From: Gnetum montanum
Lineage: Eukaryota > Streptophyta > Gnetopsida > Gnetales > Gnetaceae
Assembly: GCA_015680685.1 (NCBI GenBank)
Contig: MNCI01001941.1
Location: 268,030 to 332,029 of the forward strand
DNA: 64,000 bases
Reading direction: 5' to 3'
In this document: positions 51,627-60,333 of the stretch, one piece after another
Position numbering within the stretch: position 1 is the first letter of the stretch
How the letters are laid out: each line of letters begins with the position of its first letter
Notes under the pieces: generated by a model
What the model saw: only the letters and a program-made list of their open reading frames with translations
What the model was told of the DNA's origin: nothing
Database searches by the model: none
Made by a program: the position numbers and the translations under genes

Positions 51627-52046
51627 CTAAAACAGAGTTACTGCAAAATCATTGTAGTTATATCTTCTAAGAAATTCTTGGTTGAGTGACAAACATATTC
51701 CATTAAGCCTAAGCGACTGAACAGCCACAATGCTATCTAGAAACATAAGCTGGTTGCAGCCTTGGATCATCTCTATTTCCAAAGACTTGAGACACCCTTC
51801 AATCCTAGCAACATTTCTGAGGTGGTCAAAACCAACTACACTGAGCTCTGAAAGTTTGAAGACTAACTGCGTGTGGATAGATTCAACCATCGTACATGTA
51901 TTCACAGTGAGCCATCTCATGTTTGAAAGATTTGCCAATGTGGATAGCAATCCTTTCAATGGAGGGCAATCTACAATCTCCTGAAGTACCAAACTTTTTG
52001 AAGTTGTAGACAGTTGAAGGCAGTTGCTGTAAATTCTAGCAATCAC
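51627..52046 (-). pseudogene. LRR fragment of a disease-resistance-type gene
   Basis: An open frame of 139 codons on the minus strand with irregular leucine-rich repeats of the intracellular NBS-LRR type, e.g. 'LKGLLSTLANLSNMRWLTV' and 'CLKSLEIEMIQGCNQLMFL', where leucines alternate with 'C..L' positions. No NB-ARC or TIR domain is present, so this is only a piece of the LRR region. It lies 0.2 kb from a plus-strand LRR scrap of a different (receptor-like) class, so the two do not derive from one gene. The open frame is unusually clean for this window, which suggests a younger insertion. Confidence 0.55.
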
Positions 52047-52202
52047 ATATAAGTAGGTATCCTAGTTGCTGAAGGTTCCCTAGATATTCGAGAAGCTATT
52101 ACAGAAAGCCAACACAAGTCCTACCACTTTGCTACAGCCCGGCAACGTGCTCAATAGCAATGTCAACCCAAAAATTAGCAAAAATTCATGGCCTGCATCA
52201 AG

Positions 52203-52449
52203 CCCTAGCGATACCACCGTTACTGACGAATTTGAAAGAACTTAACTGTGAACCATCACTGAGGATTTACAGGAAGATGTGGCAGCTACCAACGAACCGT
52301 GTGCAGAAGTAGTTTCAACTGCTACGGTATTTTTGGGAGGTGCAACTTGCATGACGAGTTCAGTGGAGGCATGGCTGCGCGTTGTAGAAGCTCGTTGAGA
52401 AAAATTGGCAGCTGGCCAAACTACAAAGCATCTCCTCCACAAATATTTT
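52203..52449 (+). pseudogene. Unidentified coding fragment
   Basis: A plus-strand frame with amino-acid composition typical of protein ('EDLQEDVAATNEPCAEVV', 'SSVEAWLRVVEAR', 'EKLAAGQTTKHLLHKYF'). It is broken by three stops of the kind produced from Gln or Arg/Trp codons, and ends in TAA. I do not recognise a domain. The sequence has higher GC and CpG than its surroundings. The minus-strand open frame at 52242-52442 is a shadow. Confidence 0.35.
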
Positions 52450-52708
52450 TAAGGTTCTCACTTTTGATAAGGCATATTTTCATGTTTTAAAAAAATAAAC
52501 TCATCGGTTGTTCCTCCAATCCATTTTCATTCTGCTACATCCATTTGTAAAGTAATTTCTTCACTAGACATGGAGGTCTCTTCTTGTAAAAATGAAACAT
52601 TTCTACGGCTTTGTGACTTAACTAGAGGTAAACATTGGATGAAAATATTGTATACCCCTATGAATTCTTAAGGAAAAAGTATTATAAGAAAAAAGAAAAA
52701 ATAAGAAC
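52450..52708. other. AT-rich spacer, possible copia remnant
   Basis: No gene. The stretch 'ggaggtctcttcttgtaaaaatg' to 'ttcttaagg' is of the kind found between the end of a copia polyprotein and its LTR, but this is only an impression. Confidence 0.25.
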
Positions 52709-53546
52709 TTGTTGAATATTTGTCTAATATCCTACACTTGTTAGTTGTAGCTTATCGGTGGTTACAACCATCCAAAAGTTTTGTAAATTACCTAACTTGT
52801 TGGGCAAGTAATCTCCTAACTTGTTGGGCAAGTTACTTGGGAGAGAAGTTAGTAAAGATATTTTGAATGTAACTACCTTTTGAACCCTATAAAAAGGCTT
52901 CAGGGGTAATAAGAAATATCATCACAAGGGGAATACAACACACTTTGGAAGACTTGGGATCACACTTGGGCTCTCACTTGGAGACACACTTGGGGTCTTG
53001 AGAAGAGCATTGTAAAGAAGAAATTGTGAAAGATTGCTTGTAAGATGACTAGCTAAATAAAATATTTCAGCTTCTTTGTCATAGTCCTATGAGTTATGTT
53101 TTATTTTTATTTTGTTTAAATTGTCTAGCTAGTGGTTTAGATAGTATCATCCTTGGCGAGTAATTTTGGGATTTTTAGATTACTCTTATTGTTCTTGTTG
53201 CCTGATAAAAATTTCTATTAAAATTTTTCCATAGAAGCGCTTGTGTTTGAAAGCCTTAAGAGCATTTTAATAGTGAATTTGGTTATTGTGCAATGTATAC
53301 GAATTTCTATTGAGATCGTTGTAAGAGAGCCTCTGCTTGTAGTTATGCTGTTGAACGATTCAATATTCAAGAGGGTTCAGAAAATCTTTGGTATTTTGAT
53401 GGGACCAGAATAGCTTCTTTTTATCTTTAAAGTGAATCTTCGTGGTATTTCAATCAGAAATTTTCAAGTCTTTTGAAGGTTCTGTTGAATGCAATTGTTG
53501 ACGTCCATTATCTAGCCAAAATGGAGTCTCCTACGTGGTAGTTTAC
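52709..53546 (+). mobile_element. Possible LTR (copia-like), right end not resolved
   Basis: Begins TGTTGAATATTTG. It has a compact promoter layout: TATAAAAAGG at 52888, an 'aataaa' at about 53057, and duplicated 'aacttgttgggcaagt' at 52796 and 52817 just upstream of the TATA box. These are typical of copia LTRs. No CA end, PBS or target duplication is identified, and the N gap follows. It may be a solo LTR or just a promoter-bearing fragment. Confidence 0.4.
52888..52897 (+). promoter_or_regulatory. TATA box
   Basis: TATAAAAAGG in 'gaaccctataaaaaggcttc', with a clear upstream direct repeat at 52796-52830. Confidence 0.5.
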
Positions 53547-53664
53547 NNNNNNNNNNNNNNNNNNNNNNNNNNNNNNNNNNNNNNNNNNNNNNNNNNNNNN
53601 NNNNNNNNNNNNNNNNNNNNNNNNNNNNNNNNNNNNNNNNNNNNNNNNNNNNNNNNNNNNNNNN
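53547..53664. other. Assembly gap (118 N)
   Basis: A run of n. The flanks on both sides carry the 'gtggtagttta' word, so the gap probably hides a minisatellite array. Confidence 0.95.
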
Positions 53665-53867
53665 CACAACCACACGGTGCAACAGCACACACACATACTC
53701 ACATTAACTACTAAGTCTATTTGGAGGTATTTGGGCCTTGGTGTTGCCAGAGACCAGATAGGACCTAAATCTTGTTCGAGGACACTCGTTGGCGATCGCG
53801 TCCCAAACGGTCGCAAATAGTTAACCTACAAAAGATCAAGAGGCAACTCAACAACTAGAACAAAATT

Positions 53868-54240
53868 ACCACATGTTCGAAATGATGTTAAACTACCACA
53901 TGTCCGAAATGAAATTAAACTACCACATGTCTGAAATNCGGACATGTGGTAGTTTAACGTCATTGCGGACATGTGGTAGTTTAATGTCATTTCGAACATG
54001 TGGTAGTTTNACAATGACGTTAAACTAGCATATGTCTAAAATGACGTTAAACTAGCCACGTTCAAAAATGACCATTTCCTTTTAAAATTTTTCGAAAACT
54101 ATTATTTCTTTTGGCCCACTATGACATAAAACTAGTAACCTTTCTTTCCTTAGCAATAGACACAAATAGTCCACTATGACTTTAAATTGATTTGAACAGC
54201 CTGAAATGGCTTTAAACTAGGATTCAATACATCGTAAAGC
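53868..54240. repeat. 27-bp minisatellite at the protease/antisense-gene boundary (element C)
   Basis: Units 'accacatgtccgaaatgacgttaaact' start at 53868, 53895 and 53922, 27 bp apart. A piece of the same repeat in opposite orientation lies between single Ns (53940-54009). After 54011 the array resumes and changes to 'ggcccactatgacataaaactag' forms to about 54240. Same 'taaact' core as 14400-14945. Confidence 0.8.
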
Positions 54241-54413
54241 TTACAAACATTCACCACATTATGTCAAATTTTAGTTTAAATGATACAAGTTTCAGTCTCG
54301 ATTTATGCCTTATCGTTGCTTTCTTCTTTTGCAAGAATTGATTTTATGTTTTGTTTCCACCATCTTACATTTAGTTACACGTATATGTTCACGATAATAT
54401 TGGAAAAAAGCAA

Positions 54414-54677
54414 ATAAAAAAGAGAAAACACAAAATAAAAAAATGATATGACAACATGGTGGTAAAATTTCAACATATTAGGTCCACATTATTACACTTG
54501 TTAACTGCAACTTCCATCAAACATTCAAAAATCAAAAAACATTTAATAGCCAAAGTCTAATTAATAGTAAGCTCATGGAGGGGGNGTTAACAAGTGTAAT
54601 AATGTGGACCTAATATGTTGAAATTTTACCACCATGTTGTCATATCATTTTTTTATTTTGTGTTTTCTCTTTTTTAT
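54414..54677. repeat. Perfect 92-bp inverted repeat bounded by Ns
   Basis: 54414-54505 and 54586-54677 are exact reverse complements. The right arm is bounded on both sides by single Ns (54585, 54678), so it is most likely a small contig scaffolded in the wrong orientation. It is not evidence for a real hairpin. Confidence 0.85.
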
Positions 54678-54767
54678 NTTATAACAGAAAACAGAAAAAA
54701 AAACAAACAAGGTAAGAGTAGTAAAGAAAATCATAAACACAAAAATTAGGAAAATAGTAACACTCAC

Positions 54768-57700
54768 AAGTGAGGAAGGCCCTAAGTTAGTCTTCAAACA
54801 CCGTAGAATCTCCACCTTGGGCACATTTGCCCAATCCTCCTCCAAGCCAAGATCAATGCCAGCTAAGGTTTTACCCTTGTCCACTGAGGTCCAGGTAGGA
54901 CGCTCAAGAGAAAACATGCCTATAGAAGCCTCCCTGGAGGTAGTGGTAATTGTTCTCTCAGGAGATCCCTCCACCTCGGTGCACTAGGTGAACTTGTCAT
55001 AAGTGGGCCGCAAGCCTAACCCATCAATGAACATCTCCATTCAGCGATGTTCAACTGACTCCTCCTTGAACCATTTCTTATACTGATGCTTGTGGTCATT
55101 TTGGTCTTGGCCCCACTTTCGTACCTTAGCCACAAAGGACTTCCAATCGTGACATTTCTATTCAGCAAATCCATCTGTGCCCTTTGCTTAGCCAAATCCC
55201 GTGTAGCTTGCACCTTGCTGTTCAAAATCGTCCAGTAGCATGCATAGGTGATTTCAAATGTGCACCAAGTGCTATCACCATATAGTCTAGTAGTAGCAAG
55301 ATCGTAACGAGACTGGAGATCCCCGTTCTTCTCTCTCTCCTTTGCTAGTGCTTCTTTCAATGAATGCACCTCGTCCCATAAATACTTAATTGAACACCTA
55401 AAAGTCCAAAGTGACTTAGTGTTCTGTATGACGCAACCAGAAACCGCATCATACACATTCGTTGGGACTTGCTCAACATTCCCTAGCAATTCGGGGAGAG
55501 CATCAATGTGAGTAGCTTCAGAGGGATCCCATTGAAGCTTGGTGCCTACAAGTGTAAGCACCATACACATGAATCACTTATAATCAACAATGAACCTAGA
55601 CACTAAGCATAATGCATGACATACATATACCTAGTTCTAGATGAGCTTCTTGTAGGTGAGCAACCACATCATCAACGATCCCTTTAACAAAGTCTATCTT
55701 ACTAGGCATCTCAGGCCATGGTCTTAGATGGTTGGTTGGTGTAGGACAAGTGGGGGAGGCCACTTTGATTGGAACCTGTGTTCCTGACACCTTTGCCTGA
55801 GATGCATGTGCCTCAAGAGTCTCAGCATCTACCTCTGATGCAAAAAAAAAAAAAATCAGGATAATTAAGAACAACGCATGAAAATTAAAGCACACAAAGA
55901 TATTGATTACTCTAAAAGGAACATACCAAAAAGCCCTTTGCCATTTAGCTGGGGTGGATCACCAAGCTGCAAAGATCCATTGAAGAAGCCATCAAGGAAA
56001 TCTCTTTCATCACATGAATGAACACCTTTTTCACCATTGGGTTTCCTGAGTGCATCCAAAGCCTCTACAAGCTTCGTCCCCATGATGTTTGTCACATCTT
56101 CCTCTTGCAAGGTAGGGGGTTCTCTGATCATTTCTTCTCTTTCCTTAGCTTCTTCTTTCAGCCCTGTGACAGTCACTTCAGGATCAGCCATCGAGACCAA
56201 AGTCTCTTTCTCTCTCTCAGGACTTTTCTCTGACAATTCTAGAATCTTAGAGTTAGTATCACATAATATATATAATGCATAAGCCAAAATAGCAAATAGA
56301 AAATAATAACAAATAATTTATAACAGTAAAATAAAATACTTACTTTCCACTAGCAATACAAAATGAATCTTCTTTACTCTTGATGGTATCACATCTGGGG
56401 TAGGCTCCCTTAGACGTTCTTTCCTTTTCACCTTCATCTTGGACTTTCCAACGGTCTCACCAATCAAACGTTCAGCCCTTTTCATAGATGCACGTAGCCT
56501 AGGTGGTTCCAATCCCAAGCTATCATGGGAATGACGGGAATGACTAACTGCACCTCCAATGGTAACTGATGCAGATTCCTCAATTTCTTCCAGTGGATCC
56601 TGGGATTTGGTGATGCTAAATAGGTGGCGAACCCATGGATGGGACAATTGTGAATGATCCCTCAAAACATAGCAGGTATCATCATAAACCACTAAGAACT
56701 CAGCGAACCTACATAAGTACCCTGCAAATAAGGCAAAGGTGAAATGGGCTTTAGCATGGGTGTTTGAACATAACCTGATGATCTCCCCACAAAAACCAGA
56801 TAGAAGAAATTGTGTCCAATTGTAGCGCCGACCTGTCTCTAAGACTGCACATATGACACGTGTAGACTCAATCCCAAGATTTCTCCCTTGAGAAAGAGAT
56901 TTAGGGAATGCCCTTGCCTGGAAGAGAGGATATAGAAATTTCACCTCCACTGATCGGGTGTTGTCTCGCATGGAAAAACCTTTGTGATCCCGAGGCACAC
57001 CTAACCACTGCTCAAGTTCTTCTATGAATTGACCCTCTTTTGTTGCTTTATCTATAGTTACCGTGGCACCATCTGTAGGTACACCAAAAAGATCGGAAAG
57101 AAACTCAGTGGTCAAGTGGAAAGATACCTTGACCCCTCAGACCTGCGTGCTAAAATAGGAAGCATCATCATTGAAAGAGTCAATAATGGTGACCATCTCA
57201 ATAGTCAGAATGCTAGGAGTCAAAGCTGAAAACAAGTCCATCAGACTCGCCTAGATAAGGCAACTTATGGTCAACTCAGAAGCTCCCCTTCGCAACCACT
57301 TTTATGATTGCTCCACCTCCTTAAATTTCATAAAAAGGGTGGCCTCAGTGCATCCTATTATAACAGTGACTTCCTCGGGAGGGATGGCTTCTGTAAAGAG
57401 AAAACATAGAGAAAAAAGTTAAAAACATGGTACATGATAATGTAGCCAAAAAAGAAGAAGGAAAAATGAAGTCTAGGGTATGACAATTTACCATTAGTAA
57501 GTGGCATAGGCAGGGTAGGTGCAGGATCAATTCTTTGAGGGAAGATCGGCCCATTGGAAGATCATTCCTCATGTAACCAACCTCGAGCTTGGCAATGCTC
57601 AAAGGCTCTTGAAAATTACCTATGGCAGTCAATGAGGGCCACCTTTGTCTGGTCCAATACTGCGACACAAAGAATGGGGTCCACCATAAATGTCTCTAGC

Positions 57701-59691
57701 GTTGTGCACATTAAGGCAAGCCCACCATCATCATCGTGCATCCCATGCTCGTCAAAACGAGGCCTACATGGGAAAACCACATTTACATTTAGATGATGAC
57801 ATAAAATTTAAAAAGGAATCACAAGTTAAAGAAAAAGGAAAAATACAAAGGAGCATACCTGCCCACCCTATATACTGTCCCGAGTGGGTTCTGGAATAGA
57901 GTGTGCACATAGAGAGCTAGGAAAAGAGTGTTGCTACTATTGTAATGACTACACGTAGGCAGCTCCCACACACGAGTCAAGGGACGTGTAGATCTAGGAC
58001 CTTCAGTAGGGCCTCCTGCAACCTTGAAAAGTCCCTCATCAATATCAGTAACAAAGGTAAGCATGCCTTATGTGGACCCAGGCAACGCTATCTCAATGAT
58101 ATCATGAGCCAATTATTCACTCAAGTGAGACCATATAACCACACCAAAATATTGCAGGATGAAGGAAAAAAATGAACTGACACTGGGGTGAAACCATATC
58201 ATATGGGGCCCAATGTGCAGGTCATAGGGGGTTGTGTCCGGTCCAAAAGGACCAAACCAAGCAAGTACCCCAACAAGCTCAACCACCAGAAGAGAAGATT
58301 TGGGTCCCCTGCACACGACCAAAACATTAGGTAAGTGAAAAATCTAAGTGCTAACAATAGGGCAAAACCACATAAACCAAAAAATCACATAAACAAATAC
58401 TTTCAATGCCTAGCATCACCCCCTGAGACAAAGACACTAACATCTATTTAGTGTATCTCACGCTTACTGGGGTACATTGAAATCGATTTCACAATAAATC
58501 CATGTTTAAATCATCAATCTCAGAAAAAAATAATAAACAATATAAATAATATAGAAATCAGTGAACATCTTGGAAATCACTTTTACATTTTCAAGCAAAG
58601 AAAACTTGACACTCACACCACAACACTCAAAGGCAACTCACACTGAAGGTTATTCTAGCAAGGTCACACAGTCCTCCCTCAACACTCATGTATATGTTTA
58701 CAATCCAACTCACGCTAGGAACCTACAACTTGTCCTAGAACCCTTGCCCTGTGTTTACGCTACCCAAAACTTGGAAATCATGTAGCTGCCAATGGAGAAA
58801 CAGAAAAGAGAATAGGTCTTCTCCAAACAAGTCACGCAGGGCTTCCTAATCAAGTCACGTTGGGCCCTTCTAGGAATTCAAAATTTGGTAGTCACACTTC
58901 CCTTCCAAGAATTCAAAATTTGGCAGTCACGCTACCCTTTCAAAAATTAAAAATTGGCAGTCATATTGTCCTCCAAACAAAAACTAAAAATTTTTAGCTC
59001 ACACTGCCAAGGAGGGCAAGACACACATCCCAACAAATCAAAAATTTGCAAAATACTCACACTCCAACAAATTGAAAATTTGTAGGACACTCACGCTGCC
59101 AGGGAAGGCTGAAAATCACGACTAAACTTTCCCCTAGAACGTTGGCTATTCTTGACTTAAAATCAAAGCTACCCTGCCCAAAGATCCAAAGTAATTGCAC
59201 AGCTCATGCTGTCTGTTGCAAAACAGAAAATTTGTTGGTCACGCTGCCAACTAGGGTAGGATAGTCACGCTGCCAACAAGGGCAGGAGGATGGTCATGCT
59301 ACAAGAAGGGCAAGAAAGACAAAAATTGATGTCGAAGTTCCCCCTAAATTGACACAGATCACGTTGCAACCAAATTAGAAACAAGTCTTTCTTACGCTCA
59401 CACTGACTTTCCCTTCTCTTGGCACCCAAGAAAAAATAGGAACCCTATGGCCTAGGACACCAAGAAAGCCAGAAACCTTGCCCACGCACTCACACCCCAA
59501 ACATGCATTCAAAAGAAAATTATGGCCCAAAAATCCCAAGATCATAGCCACAAAATCTTACCCTAGGTAACGCTGCTGGTAAAAATACCAGAGAAAAATT
59601 GGGAGAAAAGAATTTACCTGTGCAGGGCCTCCTTCCATGGCAGAATCCTGGCTTGGGGGAGACATTGGAGGAGCTCTTCACTCTCCTCCAT
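54768..59691 (-). pseudogene. Element C antisense multi-exon gene nested between protease and RT
   Basis: Seven minus-strand exons with GT/AG borders and compatible phases: 59691-59618 (ATG start), 58308-57859, 57763-57492, 57390-56344, 56238-55927, 55834-55631 and 55545 to about 54768 (a GTGAGT follows). Total about 3.1 kb, over 1000 codons. Exon 4 is longest; from 57115 it is open for about 257 codons, with 'TTEFLSDLFGVPTDGATV' and a conserved-looking aromatic/Cys-rich core, then a basic Lys/Arg segment. Exon 7 is rich in Glu/Lys/Leu heptads ('WDEVHSLKEALAKEREKNGD') and likely coiled coil. Stops: two TAA in exon 2, TAA and TGA in exon 3, TAA, TAG and TGA in exon 4, and three in exon 7 plus one frameshift near 55165. 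Most are one C-to-T change from Gln/Arg. I do not recognise the family. Layout resembles retroelement-borne plant proteins of unknown function. The 3' end is obscured by misassembly. Confidence 0.7.
58580..59600 (-). repeat. 'GGCAGCGTGAC' word field in intron 1 of the antisense gene
   Basis: Between exons 1 and 2 of the antisense gene the plus strand repeatedly reads 'gtcacgctgcc' or 'ctcacactgcc', at least a dozen times in 1 kb, irregularly spaced, often with 'caaattgaaaatttg'. The same word pervades the LTR (45719-46130) and leader (47165-47395) of element C. Confidence 0.7.
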
Positions 59692-60333
59692 GAATGCCAG
59701 AGCTACCTACTTCTTTTCCTTGCCCCCGCATGCTTTTCCTCTACCCTTGTCCTTCATGTCTTTCCATGCTCACGCTAATGCTGATGCTAACGCCTTAGCT
59801 CATGCTGCCTGTAGGTCATGCTGTTGTTCAAATTTCCAACAACTTACACTAATAGAAATGAGGCCTTGTACTCCAAAACCCCTTGTTCTACCCTCCCCCC
59901 CCCCCCCCCCCCCCCCGCCTAATATTTTCAATTTAATTTAATTTGTTTTATTGCCTTTTATTTTATTTCCTCTTTTTTCTAATTTTAATTTATGGTAGTT
60001 ACATGTTATTGTTTGTGTCATCTTTGCCTTGTGTTCGCCCAATTTTCCTTATTATTCCAGCCTCTGGAAATGAGGCCCAAAATTTCTTATGAAGAAGAGG
60101 AGGAAAGTGCAGAAAATCAACAACAATAAATAAATAAACATATATAAACATATGGAAATGGCATAAAATTCATAAAAGTTTAAAACCCCCACGACCTTAT
60201 TGTTCACTCGAAAATTTAAAATTTAAAAATGTAGAATTTAAAAGTAAAAAATTTAAAAATTTAAAAATAGTGCATATACTCAGTCCAAATGACAAGTCAA
60301 CTGCCATATGGCTCGGTATGGCCTTAAACTACC
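59692..60333. other. Region between antisense gene start and pol
   Basis: No gene. It would hold the promoter of the antisense gene. It contains a 22-C run (59895-59916), AT-rich sequence, a TATATA at about 60140 (both strands) and, at 60300-60333, the boundary word 'tatggccttaaactacc' just before the RT frame. The open frame 59690-59941 runs into the poly-C and is a chance frame. Confidence 0.45.
59895..59916. repeat. Poly-C run (22 nt)
   Basis: An uninterrupted run of 22 C, about 200 bp upstream of the antisense start codon, where it reads as poly-G on the transcribed orientation. Exact length is uncertain because homopolymers are error-prone. Confidence 0.8.

Noticed and set aside
54414-54677. 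Perfect 92-bp hairpin as a possible MITE or regulatory stem-loop
   Set aside because: Single Ns flank exactly one arm, and there is no target duplication, so an assembly inversion explains it better.
54645-54767. Hydrophobic C-terminus on the antisense gene ('TIFLIFVFMIFF')
   Set aside because: It starts after a GTGAGT donor and runs into an N-bounded inverted piece that is probably misassembled, so it is more likely intron plus artefact than a membrane segment.
56018-56282. Two overlapping plus-strand open frames
   Set aside because: They are exact antisense shadows of exon 5 of the minus-strand gene.
57603-57620. An intron donor at 57619 (GTAATTTTC) splitting antisense exon 3
   Set aside because: Reading through keeps the frame and gives sensible protein with one C-to-T type stop, and the next exon's phase fits only the read-through version.
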